From the NCBI RefSeq assembly GCF_034702125.1, contig NC_085866.1, positions 18,604,815 through 18,668,814 of the forward strand: a stretch of 64,000 nucleotides of DNA, written 5' to 3'. Source of the stretch: Engraulis encrasicolus (lineage: Eukaryota; Chordata; Actinopteri; Clupeiformes; Engraulidae). A program made the translations under genes and the position numbers. The notes below the pieces were generated by a model. It ran no database searches, was not told the DNA's origin, and saw only the letters and a list, made by a program, of their open reading frames with translations. Of this stretch, positions 27,114-38,051 are shown one piece after another (position 1 is the first letter of the stretch; the number at the start of each line of letters is the position of its first letter).

Positions 27114-27275
27114 TAAGTCCATGTATAAGTACTGTCTATGTCTATACTGTCTATGTCCTTACCTAGATTAGTCTATGTCTGTATGGGAAAGCAAGAAATG
27201 TAATTTCAAATTCTTTGTATGACCAGTGCATGTAAAGAAATTGACAATAAAACCTACTTGACTTGACTTGAAAGA
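27114..27275 (+). mobile_element. LINE 3' end, continuation
   Basis: Continues the CTGTCTATGTC-rich sequence seen before 25803 and ends with AATAAAA and a short ACTTG tandem tail, a usual 3' terminus of fish LINEs of this kind. Confidence 0.75.
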
Positions 27276-27729
27276 TTCCAAGACATCCCCTGAATTTACA
27301 ACATCCCATGACCTTAACAGGCCTGACAGGTTACATTTTCAATTTCCATGACTTTTACAGGATTCATAGGAACGTTGAGCTCAACTTTCAACATCATCCT
27401 GGTGCATCCAGATGGTCAAACTGTCCAATTCACTCCTCTCCTCTCTTCTCCTCTCCTCTCCTCCTTGATGGTCAAACTGTTCAATCCTCTCCTCTCCATA
27501 TTGGCGTCAAGCTGTACAATCCTCAACTGCCCATGGGCGTTTATTGTTCTTTAAGACAGTAAGTTAAGCAACCTGTCTCGAAGAACAAAGTGTTTTAAAA
27601 TCCAGAATGAAGAACAATGAGTCACTCATATCAGCACAGCCCTGTATTTATTGGTCACATTCAATTCAAGTTTGATTAGGAGGAGCTGATGGGCTTTATA
27701 GGCCTACTGTGTGCATCACTTTCATATAT

Positions 27730-28125
27730 CAGGGCTTGACACTGGCACCTGCCAACCGGCCAAATGCTGGTAAAACTTGGCTGTGGCTGGTAACAACTTC
27801 AGTGTCACTACTAGCCAATTTGGCAGGTAGGTTATTATATGGCATGACATATCAGAATAGTGTATATTCTGCACTTTGTCCCTTGTGTATCAATTGTTTG
27901 TATTTAAGTTCAAGAAAAGCTCAGTTACACAGTTTCTATTTGTTTGTTTTATTCCCATGTAGAAACCCATGCACTTATCTTCTTGGTTTAAGTACCTCCT
28001 CTTCTGAGGTTGGATGTATAAAAACAAAATAAATTTGTAGCTAGTAGAATAGCTGGATGGCTAGTGACTCGGGAAAACCACTAGCCAAAGTGGCCGGCAA
28101 GCGAGAAAGTTCATGTCAAACCCTG
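27730..28125. mobile_element. hAT-type element, family with CTAGCCAAxxTGGC ends, 396 bp
   Basis: Starts CAGGGCTTGACAC and ends CATGTCAAACCCTG. The flanks TCATATAT and ATATATAT match at 6 of 8. Inside the ends are blocks such as ACTAGCCAATTTGGC that are shared with 34599-36069 and 36642-36822. Confidence 0.75.
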
Positions 28126-28156
28126 ATATATATACATATATATATATATACATATG

Positions 28157-28260
28157 GCTTGGGAGTTGGAATGGGAAGGTTGCAGGTTTGAATCCCACAG
28201 CAGTAGTCAGAATGTGGGTGCTCTAGAGACTGTCATCAAATACCATGTCCCTAAAATAGA
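28157..28260 (+). mobile_element. 5'-truncated tRNA-derived SINE fragment
   Basis: GCTTGGGAGTTGGAATGGGA followed by AGGTTGCAGGTTTGAATCCC matches the 3' half of a tRNA-like head including box B. The body ends near an AGTATAAAATACAG stretch. Confidence 0.55.
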
Positions 28261-28322
28261 TGTTAAGTGTTGGCTAAGTATAAAATACAGATAGGTCATG
28301 ATGGCTGCATCTATTTTGTACT

Positions 28323-28449
28323 GGGGTGAATTTCTCAAAACCAAAGTTGCTTACTACATTAGCTAGGCCTTGTTTTCAATGCATTTTCCCATTGGCAACT
28401 ACCGAAGTTGCTAACAGGCTAACAACTTCTCTTTTGAGAAACTCACCCC
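28323..28449. mobile_element. Short inverted-repeat element (GGGGTGAATTTCTCAAAA ends), 127 bp
   Basis: Termini GGGGTGAATTTCTCAAAACC and inverted GGGGTGAGTTTCTCAAAAGA. A second copy, inverted, lies at 41296-41423 in DFFB intron 5. Superfamily not assigned. Confidence 0.75.
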
Positions 28450-28645
28450 TTGATTGGCTACATTAGCCTACTAGGCCTATCAACCATTGATCAGCTATCT
28501 GGGGATTGTCTTCTATCACTGTTCTTGTCAGTTTTCCAATCATATTTGAGGATAGGCCTACATTAAACAAACAATCATTATTATCTCATAATTCTAACCA
28601 AACTTCTTCTTTATTGTTTTATTGTTATTTATACATTGTTGTTAT

Positions 28646-28679
28646 TATTAGGCCTATTATTATTATTATTATTATTAGT

Positions 28680-28710
<31 letters not shown>

Positions 28711-28735
28711 ATGATGATGATGATGATGATGTTGT
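28646..28735. repeat. (ATT)n(GTT)n(GAT)n trinucleotide tract
   Basis: Consecutive runs of ATT, GTT and GAT. Open frames across it give only poly-Ile, Val and Asp. Confidence 0.9.
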
Positions 28736-29237
28736 TGATCTAGCGTCCATCTACTAACTAGGCTATGCCTTATGTTGAATTAGTCCATAGTCCCACAACA
28801 TAATTTCCCTAGGCCTTCAATTAAAAAACATTCTCAATGATTTCAATCATCCGATTCCCTCGTATTCTTGCCTATACAACCACACTTGCCCGGAAAAAAA
28901 CACTGTCTAACTTGGGGCCCCTCTACATCCGGAGCTTGAGCTGATGAAAAATGTATGACACCACCCGCCTGTTACTCCGGATGAGGGTGTAGCAATCACA
29001 ACACAGGCTCCGAGGGTGCCATGTGACGAGAGGCTAGAAAGCGAGCCCCCGTGCTAAGCGATGACGCACTAGACTGCCAGTAAACGGCGGAGGAGGGACT
29101 AGCGTAGGCTTCGCTAGACAAGGGGGCTGTACTTGTTGCCGTGAGCTCAACCCTAAACCAGACCAAACGTCTCTCCCGGCTGGCAGCGAACAGACAGGGG
29201 GAACTCGACGCCCAAACTGAAGTTTGACAAAAGAGGA

Positions 29238-30966
29238 ATGAACCGTAAACAGGTGAGCGATAACGCGTCGATTCTTTGATTTTGTAGTTTACAATGTACC
29301 TATTTATGGATGTATAGGCTAACTAAACTCTGGACACTTATCTCGAAGTTGGCAGGATGATATTTTTTTTTCCAAAAATGTAACAGGGCGTGCTGAAGTT
29401 TGGGTATCACGACGATTTCGTCGGCCTGCTTAGGTTTAATTCTGTCGCTTCAGATCTGAGGAGTATTCGATGAGTCTGGTGTTACGCATCATTGCCTGAT
29501 AGGCCTACCCCTATTTTTATTCAGATAGCCTACTTCAGTTTTATGGTTTGTTTTGTTTTGTTTTGTTCCTGGTTTTACAAAGAGTGTAGGCCTAAATGTT
29601 TGTGTTCAGTTTAGTCAACTGCCCCCATTACTATGCCATTTGGGAACGAGCCAGAATTTGGATTCTTTAGAACACGCTTTTGGAGTGATGAAAGGCTACA
29701 TGTTGCATCCGGACAGCAGTTGTGAAAGTGTTTTGTTTGGAATTGGTGTGCTGTCACTTTAAATTGGGCTAGGAGTCAAACGAAGTTCAGCTAAGGTCAG
29801 AGTCAAAGCCGCAGTACAAAAACTAACCCCCCCACCCGAGCAGTTTCCGTCCCGAAAGACAACAGTTGCTCCAGAACGCTGCTTTAGGCCTGTGTGCGTT
29901 TTAGCTTTATTTCACCATATATATCTCTAATGCACACGATGTTTTTATTTTCCAGCGGCTAGTGGAAAGAGGACCGTTTCAGGCATTGGCTGGGAGAGTG
30001 AGGAGCGAACCCTATCGCGGTACTATCCTAATGGCCGTCGACAGCAGCGAAGCGAGTCGGCGGTCCAAAAGCTTCAACGGTCGTAGCGAAGGGGACGAAC
30101 GGCCAGCAGCATCCACTGCGCCCGCTTCGAAGACTCGGGCTCGGAACAAACCTAGGAATGCTCCGAATGGAGGAATGGCATTGCGAGGCAAGGAGAACGC
30201 CACAGAGGTGTTGGCATCCCCATCGCGGCGCAGGACGAAAGGCTCAGCGCAAAGACTCGACGTGTGCGCGGCCTCCACGCACGAGAGCCCTACCGTTGTG
30301 ATGGATGAGGACAGCAACAAGATCTACCCAGTCGGACAGTTCTTTGGCAATCTGGATGTTTTGCCGGTGAGGGTTAATTTTAATTCCCACTGAACTCGTT
30401 TTCTCAAACAGAGCTTGACGGCTCTGAACCAGCGTAACCAAAAACTGGCCAAATGTAGCCACCATAAGAATGCGAAGGGTAAAAATCCCGTCAAAAGGCA
30501 TATATAGACAGGGTTGCTATTTTGGCGCGTTATTGTTGACAGAAACGTTACTCATTCCATTAATAATAAATGAGGTCAAATGGCAGAGTCCACTCCGCCA
30601 TTGTGCGTGTTTATCTCCACCATGGGCTCCTGCTGTGCCGCTGTGCTTCCCATAGTCAGCACGGCACAGACCCATCCGCAACACCTTTCTCTCACGCATA
30701 GGCAATACTCTTTGGCATGCAAAGGCTTTAACCTTTCACACACATTCACGCATTGCATTTTGTTGGTTGTTGTTGATTAATTCCACCACAGCTAATCCAG
30801 CTCGTTTTCATGCGCAACGCGATTTTATTTATTTGTTTGTGGGTTTATTTATTTATTTATGCAGGATTATCCGGAGCGGCCACATACGACAGTGACGACC
30901 AGTCAACGACAGAACAGACGGCGGCATTACTACGCCAAAGAGGATGAAGACGACGAGACCCACTAG
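29238..30966 (+). CDS. C1orf174 homologue (UPF0688 family), three exons
   Basis: Exons 29238-29252, 29956-30366 and 30865-30966 join in phase 0 with GT..AG borders and give 175 residues. The function of the family is not established. Residues 120-142 (DEDSNKIYPVGQFFGNLDVL core) and the tail (RQNRRRHYYAKEDEDDE) match the conserved C-terminus of human C1orf174 (core DSNQPMPVSRFFGNVEL, then an acidic end). The first 110 residues are basic, Ser/Ala-rich and probably disordered. The tiny first exon encodes MNRKQ, matching the basic start of the human protein; the ATG at about 30031 (MAVDSSE) is the alternative if exon 1 is wrong. The 5' flank (29040-29230) is CpG-rich. C1orf174 adjoins DFFB in human, also convergently, and DFFB follows here at 36389-43883. 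The last exon is short and the 3' UTR long. Confidence 0.82.
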
Positions 30967-31919
30967 CACACTGCTGGATGGATAGGCTACTGGGGCCGGA
31001 GACTGACTGACTGGCTTTAATCTGGGGTTTGTTTGCGTGGAATCAGCGCTGCATATCTGGAGATGCAATCACAAGTTCACTAGGCCTACCAGCAGCAAAA
31101 CACGAATGGAACTTGCCCTGACTGTACTGTGCCAACGTCTCGCTGCCAAGACGCTGCGTGCCAAAAGGTGATCATATCGGACTGCAGTCTTCTGTGCCAT
31201 AAACATCAACTCAAACCAACTCAGTGATTTTCTTAAAACAATGCGCTGGAGAACACCGGCGCTATCTGCCCTTAGCCTTTCACCGGCCTTGGGGAACTAG
31301 AAGGAATCTGTGTTGCAATTCCTCCGATCATCTAAATGGTAACATAAGCTGTTGAAGTGAAGTGAGTTTTTTTTTTAATGCGATGAAGCTTATGCACACT
31401 TATGTTCAGACCAAATGCGACTTAAAAGCGTCCCAATATGATGGCCAATCTGATGGGTTTTAAAAAATGTGGGAGATTTAGTATGGGATGATACATCACA
31501 AATGCTTATTTGGGAAACAATTACGCAAAAATATTTTTACATTGGAAAACCAATTGGTGACAGTTTGTGAGATGCCAAGGAAGAACAGCTAATTCAAAGC
31601 ACGTTTCTCACATTTTTAATTTTGTAAAAAGTCTAATAGATGTTGCTGTTACAAGACTTTGTAATTATATAAATCTCCAAACTTTGTAAATGTCTGTGAA
31701 TATAAGACATGCACTAATATTTCTAGTAGCTAGATACCTGTGGCTGTAAAAAATGTTTATTTTTATATGAAATCTGTGTATATCTTGAAAGTGTTATATT
31801 TTATCAAACAGAGGCCTTGTTTCAGAAAATGCAGCTAGTTATTTAACAAATCAAATCAAATCAACTTTCTCAGTTCACATTTTAGCCCATATTGTTTGAT
31901 TAATCCGTCCATGCACGAC

Positions 31920-31925
31920 AATAAA
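31920..31925 (+). promoter_or_regulatory. Candidate poly(A) signal of the C1orf174-like gene
   Basis: AATAAA about 950 bases after the stop. The intervening sequence has no open frame and fits a 3' UTR. Confidence 0.5.
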
Positions 31926-32935
31926 GCATTTTCATGTTTTCCTAGCTAAAATTCTTTGCTTCAGCTTTTGTCTTTAACTTCAACTTGGATTTTAATTTAT
32001 TCATTTAGGTTTATTTATAATTTAGTAAAGGATCCAGGAGATGATGATATGCCTGAAATGAAAACAAGTCAAATTTATTCTGACTATACTGGTCAAAGGT
32101 GAAGGGTAGCCTGTCAAATGCTCAATTGTAGTGCCTTGTCTGAGCTGTTTCAGTCCTTCCTTTATACACCTTTGTCCACTTTGTTACAGAGAATTAACTT
32201 GGTTATCACATTTTTTACGATTTCTTTTTTAAGTATAGGTCCATCTCTAAATGAATGGACACTTATGTATGTGCACTATAACCAACATTAATATCACATA
32301 ATGTTACGTTACATGTTGTTGTACACCTTTTAACAGAAGCTAATATAACAGGGGCTTTTTAAGTGTAACCACTACTTCTGTAATTAGCAGATAAATGCTA
32401 TGTGAATCTGTGTGGCTGTATTGGAGCCATTTTGGACTTCAAGGCCATGCCGTATTGTTCAGCCCATAACACGTGTTCCTTATCTTGCCCAAAATAATGT
32501 GCTTATAACAGTCCTACTACCGCTTGTCTCAGCCCTGAGTTGAAATAAGACACCATTACAGCTGGTGACTCACTTTTATGAGTGTGTGTGCTTGGATATT
32601 TTAACACAGTGTTTAACAACTGTGAAGCACATACACAGGTTTACAACACAGACATAAGAGTTACAAAGTGTCTACTACTTCATTTTGAGCACAGTTAAGT
32701 AGAATGGCATTTACATGGTAACACACATAGGAAAGACGACGTCTCACACTAACACTTCCCTCTTGATGGATGGCACCAGGTTTACACTCTACGCCAAGAA
32801 TTTTTACAGGTCTGATGTGGGCTGTGAAGACACTACTCATATCCTCTTCCTTCACACATGCCACTGTGGAGAGATACCGTAGACATGCATAGAGCGGTGG
32901 TAGAGATGGTGTACTTAGATCTGCACTGTGTAGAT
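31926..32935. other. Unassigned non-coding stretch
   Basis: AT-rich. No gene or intact repeat recognised. Confidence 0.5.
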
Positions 32936-33051
32936 CAGCGGTTCCCAAACTTTTTCAGCAGGGACCCCCTTTTGGACTTAAGAATATTTTTCCCCCTTCA
33001 GTGCCGCTGCGGCCCCCCTAGGGGCCCCGACCCACAGTTTGTGAACCACTG
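32936..33051. mobile_element. hAT-type non-autonomous element, 116 bp
   Basis: CAGCGGTTCCCAAACTTT at the left and AGTTTGTGAACCACTG at the right, with a perfect 8-bp duplication GTGTAGAT (32928-32935 and 33052-33059). It is the shortest of the hAT-type copies. Confidence 0.9.
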
Positions 33052-33059
33052 GTGTAGAT

Positions 33060-33223
33060 GATGGGTTCCCGAACTTTCCCAACTTGGGACCCACTTAACA
33101 TTTTCACAAATGTTTGCGGCCCACCACCGACTCAATAAACAGTACAACTGAAATAAATAGTCAACTGCAATACACACAAAAATATTATTCCGATTTTTAG
33201 AAAATTATTTCACTGCCCAGATG

Positions 33224-33225
<2 letters not shown>
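33060..33225. mobile_element. Degenerate element, GGGACCCACTT family
   Basis: It shares words (CAACTTGGGACCCACTT, TTTTCACAAATGTTTG, CAATAAACA) with copies at 45446-45640 and 51129-51509. It directly follows the duplication of the preceding hAT-type element. The ends are eroded. Confidence 0.6.
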
Positions 33226-33254
<29 letters not shown>

Positions 33255-33790
33255 CTCACAGACAAGCTCTGCCTGTTCAGGGTGGCCTCACACACTCACA
33301 TGAGATTCGGACTGCACGTCTGTCACAGGAAATTTGATTGTTCCAAGTCAATAAACAAAAACTCGAGACTCACTTACTCCCTAAACATCCTTTGCAGGCA
33401 AAGCCAAACGATAACAAATACAGATAGGGACGGACTGTTCCACAGCTTACACAACAGTTAGAGTTCATATTCAACCACCAAAATACAGCACAGTCAGGGA
33501 TTGACAATGTACGTTCAAATGCAACTGTAGTTATTCTGCTAAACGACCTAAAATGCAAAATTCAAACTTCTATTAAAGGCTTTAATATTTACTGTCAGTT
33601 TCGCAAATGTGGACTAAGCCCTTGGCAAAGATGAACCCTTGCTCACACACACACACACACACTGACAATTTTGGCCAGGTCCAGGGCAAAATCATCTGAA
33701 CGGGCCCCCCATCCAGTTCATACATTGAAATGAGGACCCAGTTCTGGGCTTCCTCTCTTTTTGGGCGCAGAACAACTGACCCCTTGTCAT

Positions 33791-33821
<31 letters not shown>

Positions 33822-34490
33822 AGAACAGAACAGTCGTCAGAGAAGGAGTGTATTTCAGAGGTCTTTAGTCTGATTGCTAAATAGCATCACATTCCAGCAC
33901 TGGATAGTATCCAGTGGATACATCATCAAAACTAAATCTGTTCACACTCTGGTGAAAAAATACTACATACAAAATGTTTGTGCAAGTCATCACCTGGTCT
34001 GTTTTTTTGTATTCACATTAAAAATGTATAGCCGAAGTTGGCACATAAATGCTAAAAATCAAGTCATCATTCAAAAATGTAAAACAATTCATGATCAAAT
34101 ATAAATTATTTGCCAGCTTAGAAAAAATTGTTTGTAATTAAAAAAAATAACGACAATATATAAAAATTGCTGCTACTACACATTATGAAGCTGCCATTGT
34201 AATGGAATATGACTTCAGTGCACTTGAACGTAGTAGATCCTGTGACAGACTCTGATAGCGTCTCATTTCCTCATTCCCTTTTGAAGAGCTCAGTGCCTCC
34301 TACAGACTAGAACAACAGAGCAGTAATACATCTTAATCTTAACATGCTCGTCTTTCTAGCTCAAACACTCTGCTTGGCTTTCTGTCTTGGAACAGCTGAC
34401 TGTGACAGAATAAAGTTAAGTAGTCTGGCTGTTTCTCTTGGACTCCACCAATCTCTGTGCCAGACACTGGCAGCGTCCCCCATCATCCAC
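33226..34490. other. Unassigned stretch with short microsatellites
   Basis: Short GT and CA runs (33225-33248, 33643-33662 and 33790-33815). No gene recognised. Confidence 0.5.

Positions 34491-34493
<3 letters not shown>

Positions 34494-34583
<90 letters not shown>
34494..34583. repeat. (CA)n microsatellite
   Basis: About 44 CA units, immediately left of the hAT-type element at 34599. Confidence 0.95.
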
Positions 34584-34586
<3 letters not shown>

Positions 34587-34598
34587 GACACTTGCGAG

Positions 34599-36069
34599 CA
34601 GGGCTCTAAATTAACGCACGCCAACACGCCAAATGCGGGTGAAAAATCATTTTGGCTGGTAGAAAAAATCATCCACTAGCCAAATTGGCCGGTAGCGCGC
34701 GCCCGACTGAACGTTAAACAGCTGCCCGCACAGATCTGTAGCTGCCGTCTGATGAGCGTTAAAACGTTGCCTACATTACCCATGAACATTAGTCCTACCG
34801 TCATGATGTAGCCCACACCCATTGGCTGACTGTTAATCACAATAAGGCAGCCTCGCATCCATTGGCTGCGTGTTTGATACCCGCGCGCCGCTCGAACTAG
34901 TGTTAATAAAATATGTTCAATGAGCGGACTAGCCGATTACTTTGGTTTCGTAGGTTTGTCAGATGAAAAATAATGTGGCAGTGGTTAAATCACGGTTATG
35001 TGTCGATGAATGCAAGTAATAGCAGCGTAACTGTTGTGACGGTGAAATAGAGTATTGATGGAGCGAAAACGGCGTGAGTGAGTGAAGGGACAGGACAGCT
35101 GTCTGTCAAAACAGTGTCGTTGCCGTCAGAAGCCGTCTGATATTTGCGAGGTCCTCGCAACTACAAACGATGGAGTTGTCGTTTCCTAATAACGCCCACG
35201 CCATCGCAAAGACCCTGCACGAGTTTGACATGGATATACGAGTAAGTGAAAAAAAATATAACGAAAACTAGCGACGAAAGTAACAAAGTAGCCTGGTGTG
35301 TGGTAGCCTGGTGCGTGGTGTCCGTGGTGTTATTGGATATCTAGTTGACATAGCGTAACGGTAATTGTCATTCCAAGCGCATCGTAAGTAAACCTAATAT
35401 TAATTTGACCTGGAGGAACTTGAAGGTGTCACGCAGCAGCAGCATATACACACAATGCAGACATCATTCACGCACTGTGTAGGTGTGTGTGTGTGTGTGC
35501 GCGCGCGCGCGGGTGTCTCCTGTCCTTCTCCTCCCTTCATCTCTTCTCCCCTTCACCTGTCTTCTGTGCATTGTCCATGGTATTTGGCCCACTGTGTGTG
35601 AAGTGATGCTGTGTAGGGGATATGTGGTTTTGCAGTGTTTGGTTGTGTGTGTGTGTTTGGCTAGTGTATGTTGAAAGTCTGGTATGTGTGTGACATTAGT
35701 GTTGAAGGCATGCTGTGTTTGTGCCTATACTGTATGAGGTTTGGGTGATGGTGTGTGAGGTAATAGGCTAGTGTTTGGCTGTCTGTGCAGTTTATGGAAA
35801 GGGAATGAAAAATAATGAAATGCAGGTAATACAAATATAATTACTAAATAATTATAGAATAGACTGAATTATATTGAGTATAATATTTATATTGTTTATC
35901 TGTGTTGAGGACATAGCCTAGTTTAATAAAATAATTAAAAGCAACATAATTAACGCATGGTTTATTTTGGTGAGAAAAAAATGGCTAGTTGACCTTCCAT
36001 TTGGCTAGCAAGAAAAAATGTCTACTAGCCAAATTGGCTGGTGGTGGAAAAAGTTAATTTAGAGCCCTG
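34599..36069. mobile_element. hAT-type element carrying a promoter-like and exon-like insert, 1471 bp
   Basis: Termini CAGGGCTCTAAATTAAC and its exact inverse, with a perfect 8-bp duplication CTTGCGAG (34591-34598 and 36070-36077). Subterminal ACTAGCCAAATTGGC blocks are shared with the 396-bp and 181-bp copies. The middle (about 34690-35250) is different in kind: GC-richer, with two inverted CCAAT boxes (CCATTGGCTG near 34819 and 34859) and a short ATG-initiated frame ending at a strong GTAAGTG donor. The right third is AT-rich with a GTGTGT tract. No transposase catalytic motifs were seen. Confidence 0.88.
35170..35241 (+). other. Exon-like 24-codon frame inside the hAT-type element
   Basis: The frame opens at ATG in a good start context (AACGATGG) and reads MELSFPNNAHAIAK then TLHEFDMDIR, followed at a codon boundary by GTAAGTG. 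The upstream 500 bases resemble a CpG-type promoter. It could be the first exon of a host gene picked up by the element, or of the family's own transposase. I do not recognise the peptide. Confidence 0.45.
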
Positions 36070-36113
36070 CTTGCGAGCCTTCACTCACACATCACTCGCA
36101 GTCTCTACACTTA

Positions 36114-36362
<249 letters not shown>

Positions 36363-36388
36363 TACACACACCCTCCCTGCCCTCCGGA

Positions 36389-37621
36389 TCAGCGTGTCCT
36401 CTTGGCGGCCTTGTAGATCTTCCTGCGGTCGCAGGCCAGCTGGTGCGCTCCCTTCTTGTGGCAGACGATGTGCACCAGGCGCAGGTTGTCTGTGGTGAAG
36501 AGCAGCCGGTAGAAGTAGTCCGCGTTGATGTCACCGCTCTTACGCTCCTGCAGAGCCTGCGCCAGCGTCGGGAGGATGGTGCGCTTCTTCTCAATCCTGA
36601 TCAAGCACACAAGCATTGAGGAGTCAGTAGAGGATTAGAGTCAGGGCTCCAAATGAACACCAGCCAAACGGCCAAATGCTGATGAAATTTTGGCGGTTTG
36701 GCTGGTATAAAATGAAAAGGCTACATTACTAGCCACTTTGACCCATGAATGTGTTTGACTAGTAACATTAACATCTACCAGCCATTTTGGCTAGTGGTGG
36801 AAAAAGTTAACTTAGAGCACTGGATAGAGTAGCATAGAGTAGTTATCTAAAAAGCAGGATGCCAAGGCACTTTTCTAAGATAAAACCGCTTTAATATGAA
36901 GGCTAGTTCTTGTTTGAAATTAAACATTTAAAAACTTTGGCTTCCTGCTTTTTTGATATCGTCTCAGCCAAAGAGCACCTACACACCACCACCACCTGTT
37001 CTTTTAATTGAACAGCCACAGCCCTCCAGCCCTCTTTCTCCTAGCATAGAGTAGTCTTCCAACTCAATATAGGACTGGACAACACAACGTCAAATACTTC
37101 TCAATGTTGATGAACCACAGAAGCATGGAGGAGTCAGTACACAGTACTGTAGTGGTAGGACTAGAACACACCACAGAGTAGTCAATATAAAAGACTAGAC
37201 AACACAAGGCTGTAGAGGAGTCAATTATAGTAGGACTAGACAACGCCACAGTGGGATAAAGCCATAGAAGAGAACTGAATAAATCCTCTTGGACTAACAA
37301 ACTAACAAGACCGTTCTCTTCTCACCAACCCTGACAAATACCATATATAGGAAGACTGGACAACACCCAACAAGATCTTTCTCTCCTTCTCAGTCCTGAA
37401 GAATGACAAACATAGATCCTGTCAATACACTAGGAGGAATAGACAAAAACCGTAGAGAAGAGAACTAAATAAATCCTCTTAGATAGTGTTTCAAGTCAGC
37501 AGTTCAGAAACATGTTACATACATAACGCTGTATTTGATTGGTAACATGCCAACCACATCTTCATTTTAAACAGCATTCAATGCCACCATACCCTTTTTG
37601 TCAGCGTCTATGAAATCCAGG

Positions 37622-37691
<70 letters not shown>

Positions 37692-37718
37692 TGTTTACGG
37701 TCTGCAGACTCTCATGGT

Positions 37719-37752
<34 letters not shown>

Positions 37753-37959
37753 GGGGGGGTCATGTGCTCTGTTCTGTTCTGCTGCATGACTGCTTGGCAC
37801 AGATTATGCAATTGTACTGTTACTGGATTAGGACAGCTAGACCAGGACTAACGGCTGCTGCTGGACGCCCCCCCAACCCCCACTCCCCTCTCTCACACAC
37901 ACTCACGCATTCTCCCTCTCTCTCTCCCTCTCTCTCTCACACACACACACACACTCACG

Positions 37960-38051
<92 letters not shown>

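Noticed and set aside
30012..30320. 102-codon minus-strand frame opposite the C1orf174-like exon 2
   Set aside because: It is a shadow of the plus-strand coding exon, with no family match.
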